A stretch of 12,322 bases of DNA from Clostridia bacterium (GCA_017509065.1 JAFWQM010000069.1:1-12322), one strand, 5' to 3'. Positions 1 to 5,989 are shown, counted from the stretch's first letter. Numbers and translations: made by a program. The notes: generated from the letters alone by a model not told the origin.

Positions 1-171
1 TCCTCTCACTTGCGATTCTGGGTTCCCACTCGCCTTTCGTTTCCTCCAGGCAAGCCCCACAGTCTCAAGTAAAAACTCATTTCAGAATTAACTGTCGTTC
101 TTCCTCAATCTCTCTGTATCGTTTTCAAGATTCCCGCGCTCACGAATTACCCTCCGTTTGAGCGCTTGGTT
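1..171 (-). other. Leader of a leftward stable-RNA transcript (possibly rRNA operon)
   Basis: This stretch lies directly downstream of the strong leftward promoter and has no convincing reading frame. Read on the minus strand it holds a perfect 7-bp stem (GCGCTCA with TGAGCGC, + positions 159-165 and 136-142). Just after that comes TCTTGAAAACGATACAG (+ 114-130), which resembles the boxA-like TTGAAAAC stretches of Firmicutes rRNA leaders and spacers. No 16S start motif (GAGAGTTTGATC-like) is reached before the edge, so the downstream gene is unknown. An rRNA operon is my best inference; another structured RNA or a long mRNA leader remains possible. Confidence 0.4.
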
Positions 172-200
172 AGAATACCACAATGCGGTCCTGCTGTCAA
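172..200 (-). promoter_or_regulatory. Strong leftward sigma-A promoter
   Basis: On the minus strand TTGACA (+ 195-200) is followed by a 17-nt spacer and TATTCT (+ 172-177). The DNA upstream (+ 201-245) is rich in A and T runs, like an UP element. A consensus -35, ideal spacing and A/T-rich upstream DNA are typical of promoters for rRNA or other highly expressed RNAs. It diverges from the rightward promoter at 331-359. Confidence 0.75.
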
Positions 201-330
201 CTCCTTTTTTTGAACTTTTAAAAGGTTTTTTCAGGTTTTAAATCAAACACGAACGTTTTTATTATCCAATATATATTTTCCTTCAATTTTACCGTACATT
301 TCAATATATATAAATAGAAAATGTTCACTT

Positions 331-359
331 TATAAAAGAACATATGTTTCTGTTATCAT
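331..359 (+). promoter_or_regulatory. Extended -10 promoter with LexA (SOS) box
   Basis: TGTTATCAT at 351-359 is an extended -10 element (TGnTATnAT). TATAAA at 331-336 sits 17 nt upstream as a weak -35. Between them, 337-350 reads AGAACATATGTTTC, which matches the Gram-positive LexA/DinR box CGAACRNRYGTTYC at 13 of 14 positions. A repressor bound there would cover the promoter spacer. An additional inverted repeat, ATGTTC (321-326) and GAACAT (338-343), overlaps it. The downstream PRC-barrel gene and its coupled small gene would then be DNA-damage inducible; this is inferred from the site alone. Confidence 0.6.
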
Positions 360-414
360 CCTTTTCCAGTATGGTTTTTTCTCAAAACGGGGATATCAAA
401 CATGGGTGATATGT

Positions 415-870
415 ATGACAGGATTAAAGAAAATGATTGGTTTGCCTGTGATTGTCAATGGAAAACAGCGAGGAAACGTGCTCCGGGGCGTGCTGAGCGA
501 GGACGGAAAATCCGTGCGCGGCGTAGTAATGCGTGGCGGCCTGCGCGGAACCCGATGGCTTCCCCGTGAACAGATCTCGCTGATTGGAGAAATATCGGTG
601 ATAGGCCGGGGAAAGACGGGGCGCGTACCAAAGGACGCTTCCTATCATCTGTTCCGCGTCACAAATTCGGACGGGACGCGGCTGGGGGTGGTAACAGACG
701 CATTATTTAATGAAGAAACGCTGCGCGTGTCAGCCCTGGAAATATCCGGCGGGCCGCTGGACGATCTGATCGAAGGCCGTTGGTACGCCACAGTATACTA
801 TGTGCGGCCAATGGGCGATGTGGGACATGTGACGGTACCGGCGCTGAGAGAGGAGGTGAACGAAGAATGA
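415..870 (+). CDS. PRC-barrel domain protein, two tandem barrels
   Basis: A 151-residue cytoplasmic protein. The N-terminal part (about residues 3-65) reads as a PRC-barrel: a conserved opening of the KMIGLPVIV type, then GNVLRGVLSEDGKSVRGVVMR and an RWLPREQISLIG stretch. Residues about 78-140 look like a second barrel (LGVVTDALFNEETLRVSALEIS). PRC-barrels are small beta-barrels found in RimM, in the photosynthetic reaction centre H subunit and in many uncharacterised Firmicutes proteins; the partner here is unknown. I chose ATG 415 because GGGTGAT (404-410) is a well-placed ribosome binding site. An in-frame GTG at 406 would add three residues but overlaps that site. The stop overlaps the next start (ATGA), so the two genes are translationally coupled. 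The promoter carries a LexA-like box, suggesting damage-inducible expression. The family call is good; the function is unknown. Confidence 0.8.
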   Translation: MTGLKKMIGLPVIVNGKQRGNVLRGVLSEDGKSVRGVVMRGGLRGTRWLPREQISLIGEISVIGRGKTGRVPKDASYHLFRVTNSDGTRLGVVTDALFNEETLRVSALEISGGPLDDLIEGRWYATVYYVRPMGDVGHVTVPALREEVNEE

Positions 871-986
871 GCAAAATACTGCTGATCGGTATGGCGGGCT
901 ATCTGATGGGCATGAAGCATCAATGGCTGTGCCGGCATTTCTGCTGGGCAAAGATGTGGAAAAACGCGAAAAGAATGATAAGGTAA
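867..986 (+). CDS. Small membrane-type protein, 39 residues, coupled to PRC-barrel gene
   Basis: The ATG at 867 overlaps the stop of the upstream gene (ATGA). It is preceded by a full-strength AGGAGGTGA site at 851-859, 7 nt before the start, which is strong evidence that this short frame is translated. The product begins with a hydrophobic stretch (KILLIGMAGYLMGM, residues 3-16), has two cysteines in the middle, and ends in a basic amphipathic tail (KMWKNAKRMIR). This fits a small single-pass or peripheral membrane protein. I recognise no family. By operon logic it should act with the PRC-barrel protein, perhaps tethering it to the membrane; that is inference. A longer frame starting at 780 lies inside the upstream gene and lacks a ribosome site. 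Confidence 0.6.
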   Translation: MSKILLIGMAGYLMGMKHQWLCRHFCWAKMWKNAKRMIR

Positions 987-1054
987 AAGTTGTTCAGTTT
1001 TGAGTCAGGAGATAGGAGCGATTATTCCGATAAAGTGTTACGATTCAGATACCC

Positions 1055-1097
1055 CTGGGGGAACCGCTCTTTGGGGCCCAAAGAGCGGTTCTCCCAG
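1055..1097. repeat. Hairpin A, 21-bp near-perfect palindrome
   Basis: The left arm 1055-1075 pairs with 1077-1097 at every position, with one G-T wobble (1060/1092). The core is CTCTTTGGGGCCCAAAGAG. The arm ends CTGGG and CCCAG match those of hairpin D at 1299-1344. No T-run follows, so it is not a simple terminator. Confidence 0.75.
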
Positions 1098-1116
1098 TTC
1101 CGCAGCCTCAATCGTC

Positions 1117-1142
1117 GCAACTCCGCTTCATGCGGAGATTGC
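1117..1142. repeat. Hairpin B
   Basis: CTCCGC (1121-1126) and GCGGAG (1132-1137) enclose the loop TTCAT. After a single bulged A at 1138 the stem continues as GCAA (1117-1120) with TTGC (1139-1142). Confidence 0.6.
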
Positions 1143-1159
1143 TCGTTTCGGCTGATCTC

Positions 1160-1199
1160 ACCGTCGATAAGATTCCCGCCTCAGGCGGTCATCGACGGT
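1160..1199. repeat. Hairpin C, nested stems
   Basis: An outer 9-bp stem ACCGTCGAT (1160-1168) with ATCGACGGT (1191-1199) encloses an inner 5-bp hairpin CCGCC-TCA-GGCGG (1176-1188). Confidence 0.65.
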
Positions 1200-1298
1200 T
1201 CGTCCCCTTCCGAGAAAGGCTGTAGAAAGATAAAGACTTTTGCTGTAAGAACTAACCAACTGTGTTTGTTTTCCTTTATGGCTTTCTTGGATAGGAGC

Positions 1299-1344
1299 CT
1301 GGGGGAAAACCATTCTTTGACCGCCAAAGAATGGTTTCCCCCAG
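1299..1344. repeat. Hairpin D, 20-bp palindrome related to hairpin A
   Basis: The left arm 1299-1319 (starting CTGGGGGAAAACC) pairs with 1325-1344 (ending GGTTTCCCCCAG) with one bulged A; the loop is ACCGC. It shares its ends and the TCTTTG/CAAAGA core with hairpin A, but the middle of the stem differs on both arms. Confidence 0.75.
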
Positions 1345-1436
1345 ATATGTGAAATAAAGATTCTGAGTAGTTTTCGAACAGATCGTCAATTCTGTCTCCT
1401 GACTCCTCACTAATAAAAAAGGAAGAAGGAAAGCGT

Positions 1437-2501
1437 ATGCTGGAACTGCCGACAGTAAAAGGCGTATCCCGAACGATGCGATGGGGAATCGGTCTTTTCT
1501 CAGCTGTGCTCGCACTCTGGGCCTGGCCGTCGTTGAACAGGCTGACAGGGCAATTGGTCTTCGCGCTGCTGCTCACCGCATTGGCACTTCCGCTTTCCAA
1601 ACGGTTGGAAAAGAACGTGAACCGTTCGCTGGCCGCGGCGCTGTCGGTGCTGTTCCTGATGCTGGCTGTGATCATGCTGGCGGGACTGATGGCGCCGCAT
1701 CTGATTTCCCAGGTATCGCTGCTGATAGCGCAGGCCCCGCGGCTGTTTCAGCGCGCACGGGAGCTTTGGGAACAATGGAACAATCAGGACAGCATTCGTC
1801 GGCTGGGGCTGAGCAGTTTTCCGGAGGAATGGATCACCCGGGCCGCGTCCTGGGCAGGAGAGCATATGCCAAAATGGATCACGGGAATCGGCGCTGGGGT
1901 CGACGCGGTCAGCCACGCTTTTTTATCGCCTGTATTAGCATATTATTTTGTGCGAGACCGGGAGATGTTTTCTTATCAGCTTTCTCTGTGGATCCCGCTC
2001 AAATACCGCAGGCGGGTGCTGACAGCGCTTCAGGAAATGCGCAGGGAAGCCGGGGGATATGTGCGGGGCCAGTCCCTGGTGGCGCTGGCCGTGGCGCTGC
2101 TGACGGCGGTCGGGCTAATGATCGTGGGAATTCCGGCATGGCTGGTATTGGGGATCATGATGGGGTTATGCGAGTTCATTCCCTATATCGGCCCCATGAT
2201 TGGCGGTATTCCCATCGTGTTGTTTTCCTTGCCGCTGGGTATTTCCGCCACACTCTGGGCGCTGTTTGTGACAGTTTTTGTGCAGCAGATCGAAGGCTAT
2301 TTTCTTTCTCCGCGGCTGATGGCCGGCGCGACGGGCTTGCATCCCGTTTCCGTGATCATGCTGCTTTCAGCCGGCGGATATATGGGCGGTCTGATTGGGA
2401 TGGCTGCCGCGGTCCCCGCGTTCGTATGCGTGCGTGGCGCTGCGCGGGTGCTGTATGCGACGCGGGGGGAGAGGGATGAGGGATCAGGGACTTATGAGTG
2501 A
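1437..2501 (+). CDS. AI-2E family transporter (PerM/YtvI-like permease)
   Basis: A 354-residue polytopic membrane protein, a normal length for this family. Hydrophobic segments lie near residues 12-30, 35-52 and 65-88. A soluble amphipathic stretch follows (about 90-150), then further membrane segments to the C-terminus. Family signatures are visible: GLCEFIPYIGPMIGGIP from about residue 243, and SPRLMAGATGLHPVSVIMLL followed by a glycine-rich GGYMGGLIGMAAAVP stretch from about 291. Members have been linked to autoinducer-2 export, Na+/H+ antiport or unspecified efflux; the substrate here cannot be read. ATG 1437 follows an AAGGA site at 1426-1430. The gene stands alone between the palindromic island and the ireB promoter. 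No clear promoter of its own is visible, and the hairpins upstream may affect its expression. Confidence 0.88.
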   Translation: MLELPTVKGVSRTMRWGIGLFSAVLALWAWPSLNRLTGQLVFALLLTALALPLSKRLEKNVNRSLAAALSVLFLMLAVIMLAGLMAPHLISQVSLLIAQAPRLFQRARELWEQWNNQDSIRRLGLSSFPEEWITRAASWAGEHMPKWITGIGAGVDAVSHAFLSPVLAYYFVRDREMFSYQLSLWIPLKYRRRVLTALQEMRREAGGYVRGQSLVALAVALLTAVGLMIVGIPAWLVLGIMMGLCEFIPYIGPMIGGIPIVLFSLPLGISATLWALFVTVFVQQIEGYFLSPRLMAGATGLHPVSVIMLLSAGGYMGGLIGMAAAVPAFVCVRGAARVLYATRGERDEGSGTYE

Positions 2502-2571
2502 AAAACTTCGCAAAACTTCTTTCGTGAAAATTAAAAAATTTACATTTTGTTAAAAAATTTTCTAAACTGCC

Positions 2572-2600
2572 TTGCAGGACGCCGTTTCATCGTGTATAAT
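2572..2600 (+). promoter_or_regulatory. Sigma-A promoter for ireB-ruvX-DUF1292
   Basis: TTGCAG (2572-2577), a 17-nt spacer and a perfect TATAAT (2595-2600) lie 28 nt before the ireB start. Upstream DNA is very A/T rich, with TTAAAAAATTT occurring twice (2531-2541 and 2550-2560), which could act as an UP element or a binding site. Confidence 0.7.
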
Positions 2601-2627
2601 AAACAAAGGAAAGAGGGAGGGAGCAAA

Positions 2628-2891
2628 ATGACCGAGAGATTTGAAACCATGAAGCTCAGCCCGCTGCCAGAAGGAAACGAAACCGCTTCCGATATCCTTG
2701 CGCATGTTTATCGCGCCCTGCAGGGCAAAGGCTACGATCCCATTACGCAGCTGGTAGGCTTTGTGCTGACGGGCGATCCGACTTATATCACCAGTTATAT
2801 GGGCGCGCGCAGCCTGATCTGCCGCCTGGAGAGAGACGAAATTCTGGAAGAACTGGTGCGCTATTACGTGGAAAACAGGCTGGATCAATGA
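2628..2891 (+). CDS. ireB: IreB family regulatory phosphoprotein (UPF0297/DUF965)
   Basis: An 87-residue protein with the IreB signature over most of its length: ILAHVYRALQGKGYDPI, then QLVGFVLTGDPTYITSY and ARSLICRLERDEILEELVRYY. In Enterococcus faecalis IreB is a substrate of the Ser/Thr kinase IreK and phosphatase IreP, and influences cephalosporin tolerance. Phosphorylation is on N-terminal threonines; T2 and T7 are available here. The start is ATG 2628, 7 nt after GGAGG (2616-2620). It overlaps ruvX by 4 nt (ATGA). This order, IreB-RuvX-DUF1292, is the same as yrzL-yrrK-yrzB of Bacillus subtilis, where alaS usually precedes; alaS is not present here. The gene has its own consensus promoter. 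Confidence 0.93.
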   Translation: MTERFETMKLSPLPEGNETASDILAHVYRALQGKGYDPITQLVGFVLTGDPTYITSYMGARSLICRLERDEILEELVRYYVENRLDQ

Positions 2892-3301
2892 GCGGACGAA
2901 TACTGGCATTGGACGTAGGCGACAAACGCATCGGCATCGCCCTGAGCGACGCGACACAGATGATCGCAACGCCCCACAGCGTGTATACCCGGGTCGGCTG
3001 GGGGCCGGACGTAAAGCACATTCAGAAACTGTACACGGAAAACGAAGCCGTGCTGGTGGTGTGCGGGCTGCCGAAAAACATGGACGGCTCCGAAGGGTTC
3101 CAGGCGGAAAAAGTGAAATCCTTCGCCGAACAGCTGGAAAAGGCCGGGCTGCCCGTCAGGTTCCAGGATGAAAGGCTGTCCACCGTGTCCGCCCACCAGG
3201 CGCTGATCGAAGGCGGCATGCGGCGGGACGACCGGAAAGGCACCGTGGACAAGGTGGCCGCCGCCGTGATCCTGCAAAGTTATCTGGACGCGAAAAAGTA
3301 A
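2888..3301 (+). CDS. ruvX: Putative pre-16S rRNA nuclease / Holliday junction resolvase-like RuvX (YqgF)
   Basis: 137 residues, the standard length. RNase H-like fold motifs are present: ILALDVGDKRIGIALSD near residues 5-21 with the first catalytic Asp, a GLPKNMDGSEG loop near residues 60-70, DERLSTVSA near 94-102, and the closing DKVAAAVILQSYL. YqgF proteins were named Holliday junction resolvases by similarity, but in Escherichia coli the enzyme is linked to maturation of the 16S rRNA 5' end; either role is cytoplasmic. The start overlaps the ireB stop (ATGA at 2888-2891), so translation is coupled and no separate ribosome site is needed. The next gene is 60 nt downstream in the same transcription unit. 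Confidence 0.93.
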   Translation: MSGRILALDVGDKRIGIALSDATQMIATPHSVYTRVGWGPDVKHIQKLYTENEAVLVVCGLPKNMDGSEGFQAEKVKSFAEQLEKAGLPVRFQDERLSTVSAHQALIEGGMRRDDRKGTVDKVAAAVILQSYLDAKK

Positions 3302-3361
3302 AACCGCTTTTTCTGCCGGAAACGGCATGAAATTCATTCCAATTTGGAGGACAATCATTCA

Positions 3362-3676
3362 ATGGCTGACGAATTTGACAAGAACATTCCCAACGAAGAT
3401 GAACTGCCCGAAGGCATCATCGAGCTGACCGACGAGGACGGCGTGACTACCCAGTTTGAATACCTGACCACGATCGACCACGAGGGCGAGCTCTACGTGG
3501 TGCTGATGGTCGCCCAGGACGAAGAACAGGACGACGAGGAAGGCGAAGTGCTGATCCTGAAGATCGAAAAGGATCCGGAAACCGACGAGGACATCTATGT
3601 ATCCGTGGATGACGACGCCATCTCCCAGGCCGTGTTCGACAAGTTCATGGAAATGGTGGATGAGGAAGAGGAATGA
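3362..3676 (+). CDS. DUF1292 domain protein (YrzB family), very acidic
   Basis: 104 residues, strongly acidic (many Asp/Glu, ending MVDEEEE). It shows the DUF1292 pattern: IIELTDEDGVTTQFEYLTTI, then GELYVVLM and EGEVLILKIEKDPETDEDIYVSVDDD. The function of the family is unknown. It almost always follows ireB and ruvX in Firmicutes, as here. I chose ATG 3362, which follows GGAGG (3346-3350) at a rather long 11 nt. A TTG at 3344 in frame would overlap that ribosome site and is unlikely. The gene ends the operon, with a strong terminator 12 nt after the stop. Confidence 0.88.
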   Translation: MADEFDKNIPNEDELPEGIIELTDEDGVTTQFEYLTTIDHEGELYVVLMVAQDEEQDDEEGEVLILKIEKDPETDEDIYVSVDDDAISQAVFDKFMEMVDEEEE

Positions 3677-3688
3677 TTTTCTCTCCTG

Positions 3689-3724
3689 AACCCCCTCTCC
3701 GCTGAAATGGAGAGGGGGTTTTAT
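3689..3724 (+). terminator. Rho-independent terminator of the ireB operon
   Basis: AACCCCCTCTCC (3689-3700) and GGAGAGGGGGTT (3709-3720) form a perfect 12-bp stem with an 8-nt loop, followed by TTTT from 3719. Confidence 0.9.
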
Positions 3725-3750
3725 ACTGTTTTCAAATCAAATAATTACGG

Positions 3751-3778
3751 TTGATAAGATCGTTTCATTGCGGATAAT
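3751..3778 (+). promoter_or_regulatory. Promoter for the NAGPA-domain / Lgt-like pair
   Basis: TTGATA (3751-3756), a 16-nt spacer and GATAAT (3773-3778), each one base off consensus. It lies between the preceding terminator and the start at 3884, giving a leader of about 100 nt. Confidence 0.55.
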
Positions 3779-3883
3779 TCGGGAATAAAGCGGAATCCAC
3801 AGCAGGAAAAAGCAAGAAACGTGACGAAATATGAAAATGGGGTATTATATGCCCCGGCACAAAATCAAGGAGCGTATACGCAG

Positions 3884-4810
3884 ATGAAAACGAACCTTCT
3901 TCGCTGGTGCATCGCGGCCGTGATGCTGATTCTGATTGCCCTGTTCTTTTCCACCCCCGCGCTGGCGGAGGTGCAGCCCCTGCCGCTCGACATGAAAGAA
4001 ACCGGGCGCGTATTGCCCAAGGAAGGATGGATCTCCGAAAACGAATATGAGGACGAATCCATTCATATCATTATGCAGGAGAAAAACTGGAAGCCCAAGT
4101 ACAGCAACGATTGGGTCATATGCCGGTGGGTGCGCATCAAGATCAAAGACCCAACTCAACTGCGCACCACCCTGAGCTTCGAGGACTACAGCAATCCCGA
4201 CCAGTCCCGGCCCAAGGACATGGCGGCCAAGCTGAACTCCGTGGTTGCCTGCAACGACGACTTTGTAAAGTACAAGTACGACGCAAGCTACGTCGTGCGC
4301 CAGGGTGTGGAATACCGCAAAAAGCCCAACGGAAAATGGGATGTGTTGATCATTGATGACCGGGGCGATTTTTCCTTTGTGAAAAACGCCACGGAAAAGA
4401 CACTCCAGGAAAAGCTGGATGAACTGGAAGCGGATGGCCGCACGGTCATCAATGCTTTCTCCTTTGGCCCCGTGCTGGTGGTAGACGGCGAGCCTCAGGA
4501 AATCACCGTGGAAAACAATGACCGCCGTGAACCCAATCTCTGCGCCCAGCGCATCGCCATTTGCCAGCTGGGTGAGCTGGAATACGGCATCTTTGAAGTG
4601 GACGGCGGCAACGGCAGCGGCATGAAGCTGTTCCAGGTAGGAGAATTCATCGTACGCGAAGAAGTGTTTCCCGAGTGCAAAGTGGCTTTCAACCTCGACG
4701 GCGGCGGCAGCACCAACCTGATGCTAAACGGAAAGCGCGTGCATAAAACCCTGAACAGCCGCAGTATTTCGGGTCTCATTTACTTTGCTTCCGCCGTGGT
4801 GGGGGAATAA
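3884..4810 (+). CDS. Secreted phosphodiester glycosidase (NAGPA) domain protein
   Basis: 308 residues. Residues 1-28 form a signal peptide (MKTNLLRW, a hydrophobic core, then TPALA before E29), so the product is exported. The C-terminal half is a phosphodiester glycosidase/NAGPA domain: VVACNDDF near 120-127, INAFSFGPVLVVDGEP near 189-204, CAQRIAICQLG at 220-230, and the hallmark AFNLDGGGSTNLM at 268-280. Relatives hydrolyse sugar phosphodiester linkages (human uncovering enzyme NAGPA, bacterial exopolysaccharide-associated proteins), so a target in teichoic acid, capsule or another envelope glycan is plausible; the substrate is not shown. I chose ATG 3884 because it directly begins the signal peptide and follows AAGGAG (3867-3872). 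A GTG at 3821 would put 21 extra polar residues in front. The Lgt-like gene starts 3 nt after the stop, so the pair is one operon. Confidence 0.85.
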   Translation: MKTNLLRWCIAAVMLILIALFFSTPALAEVQPLPLDMKETGRVLPKEGWISENEYEDESIHIIMQEKNWKPKYSNDWVICRWVRIKIKDPTQLRTTLSFEDYSNPDQSRPKDMAAKLNSVVACNDDFVKYKYDASYVVRQGVEYRKKPNGKWDVLIIDDRGDFSFVKNATEKTLQEKLDELEADGRTVINAFSFGPVLVVDGEPQEITVENNDRREPNLCAQRIAICQLGELEYGIFEVDGGNGSGMKLFQVGEFIVREEVFPECKVAFNLDGGGSTNLMLNGKRVHKTLNSRSISGLIYFASAVVGE

Positions 4811-4813
4811 GCC

Positions 4814-5815
4814 ATGGAAACGCTTCAACTTGGCCCGATCAGGCTGTATCCTTACGGGCTGGCCGCGGCGCTTTCCGCCTCTGCCGCTTTCGCGCTTATG
4901 CAGCTGCTTGGGAAAAAGTATGGACTGAAGCAAGGTACGGTGAGCTGGTTCGCTGTGCTGGCCATTCCCCTTTCGCTGCTTATCGCGCACATTGGGTATT
5001 CTCTGGTGATGCTGGACTGGCTGCTCGATCAGGGTCTGGATTTCTTCTGGCATTTCAGCCGCGGCGGCTACATGCTGTATGGCGCGATCCTGGGTGTTAT
5101 TCTGGCCGGAGCGCTCACTTCAAAAATCACACGTCAGCCGCTGGGCGCCATTCTGGACTCAGCCGCCGCGCCCGCCGCGCTGATGATCGCCATATGCCGC
5201 ATGGCTGAGCCGCTCGTAAACTTAGGCTATGGATACGACATTGAAGAATGGTTCGACCCCTTTGAGGAAAAGTGCCTCATCGCTTGGGAAGACCCGTCCG
5301 TCCTTTTCCGTTTTCCCTTGGGCGAACAGAACTATTACGGCATCTGGTGCTTCGCGGTCTATCTGCCCGAAGCCGTCACTGCGCTGGTGATTTTCCTGAT
5401 CCTGCTGTGCGGAAAAAAACGCAGAACAGGCGGAAAAGCGCTGCTCATGATGCTCCTCTACGCCAGCCTGCAGCCCTTCTGGGAATCCATGCGGCAGGAC
5501 GCCGTGCTGAAATGGGGTTTTGTCCGGGCAAACCAGCTGTTCAGCGGGATCGCCATTGTCATTGTGATGCTCATCTGCTGGCGAATGCTGCAAAAGTCCC
5601 AGCGCAAGCCCGCCCTTCTGTGGCGCACCGTCGGCCTCATCCTCCTTTCCTGCGGTCTCGTCCTGGTCATGGAATTCGCGCTGGAAAAAAAAATCAGCTT
5701 CCTTACCTGGATGCGCATGGACGTGTGCTACTTTGTTATGGCCCTCGCCTGCCTCGGCTTTATCTTCGCCGTCTTCCCCGTGTGGAAAAGAGCGTTTCCA
5801 CCAAAGGAGAACTGA
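4814..5815 (+). CDS. Prolipoprotein diacylglyceryl transferase (Lgt)-like membrane protein, probably catalytically altered
   Basis: 333 residues, polytopic, with a typical Lgt opening (LGPIRLYPYGLAAALSA) and several further membrane segments. Lgt landmarks are recognisable but changed. GGYMLYGAILGVILAG (84-99) corresponds to the Lgt GGxxFHGGLxG stretch, with Tyr in place of the His. CRMAEPLVNLGYG (128-140) corresponds to GRxGNFxNGExxG: the Arg is kept but the Asn and Glu positions differ. ESMRQDAVLKWGFVRANQLFS (224-244) keeps the Glu, Arg, Asp, Gln and Ser of the C-terminal Lgt motif. It is somewhat longer than standard Lgt, with an additional hydrophobic C-terminal part (about 265-325). It may bind a lipid or prenyl-type substrate without lipoprotein acylation activity, or use another donor. 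ATG 4814 follows GGGGGA (4801-4806). It is co-transcribed with the secreted NAGPA-domain gene. Family assignment is fairly sure; enzyme activity is doubtful. Confidence 0.72.
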   Translation: METLQLGPIRLYPYGLAAALSASAAFALMQLLGKKYGLKQGTVSWFAVLAIPLSLLIAHIGYSLVMLDWLLDQGLDFFWHFSRGGYMLYGAILGVILAGALTSKITRQPLGAILDSAAAPAALMIAICRMAEPLVNLGYGYDIEEWFDPFEEKCLIAWEDPSVLFRFPLGEQNYYGIWCFAVYLPEAVTALVIFLILLCGKKRRTGGKALLMMLLYASLQPFWESMRQDAVLKWGFVRANQLFSGIAIVIVMLICWRMLQKSQRKPALLWRTVGLILLSCGLVLVMEFALEKKISFLTWMRMDVCYFVMALACLGFIFAVFPVWKRAFPPKEN

Positions 5816-5824
5816 CCCCTGATT

Positions 5825-5943
5825 TGTGGATAACACTGGGAACAATCGCGCATCATTTTTTTCTCCCCATGAAAAATCAGCGTTCTCTTTTCCACAATCC
5901 GGTCAACAGCGCATTGTGGATTATGGGGATAAAGGGAACGCTG
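5825..5943. other. DnaA box cluster 1 (left half of putative oriC)
   Basis: A perfect DnaA box TTATCCACA lies on the minus strand at 5825-5833. Three one-mismatch boxes follow: TTTTCCACA at 5888-5896 (+), TAATCCACA at 5915-5923 (-) and TTATCCCCA at 5924-5932 (-). The last three sit inside a larger inverted repeat (5878-5890 with 5931-5943). The region begins just after the stop of the Lgt-like gene and is not coding. Confidence 0.65.
5878..5943. repeat. Inverted repeat presenting opposed DnaA boxes
   Basis: CAGCGTTCTCTTT (5878-5890) pairs with AAAGGGAACGCTG (5931-5943), 12 perfect pairs plus one wobble. Inside it TCCACAAT (5891-5898) pairs with ATTGTGGA (5913-5920) around a 14-nt loop. The inner arms are the cores of two DnaA boxes facing each other. 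Confidence 0.7.
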
Positions 5944-5989
5944 GGCGCTCCGCGCGCCCAGACCTGCGGCAAGGGATTTCATCCCTTGC
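5941..5989. repeat. Two adjacent hairpins
   Basis: CTGGGCGC (5941-5948) with GCGCCCAG (5954-5961), loop TCCGC; and GCAAGGGAT (5969-5977) with ATCCCTTGC (5981-5989), loop TTC. Neither is followed by a T-run. Confidence 0.7.

Larger units (their letters stand above)
1002..1405. repeat. Non-coding palindromic island with terminal inverted repeats
   Basis: The 450 bases between the small gene and the AI-2E permease hold no convincing gene. They are framed by GAGTCAGGAGATAGGA (1002-1017) and its inverted partner TTCTGTCTCCTGACTC (1390-1405): 11 perfect pairs, extended to 16 with two G-T wobbles. Inside are four hairpins, listed separately. No flanking direct duplication is visible. It could be a MITE-like or REP-like element, or a large structured RNA. 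Confidence 0.6.

Noticed and set aside
6..80. 24-residue frame on the minus strand in the leftward leader
   Set aside because: No ribosome site at the right distance; the leader looks like structured RNA. A leader peptide cannot be fully excluded.
987..1436. CRISPR array
   Set aside because: The hairpins are not regularly spaced direct repeats; A and D are only partly similar and the spacing is irregular.
1181..1675. 164-residue open frame on the minus strand
   Set aside because: It spans the hairpin island and runs antisense into the permease gene; no ribosome site and no recognisable domain.
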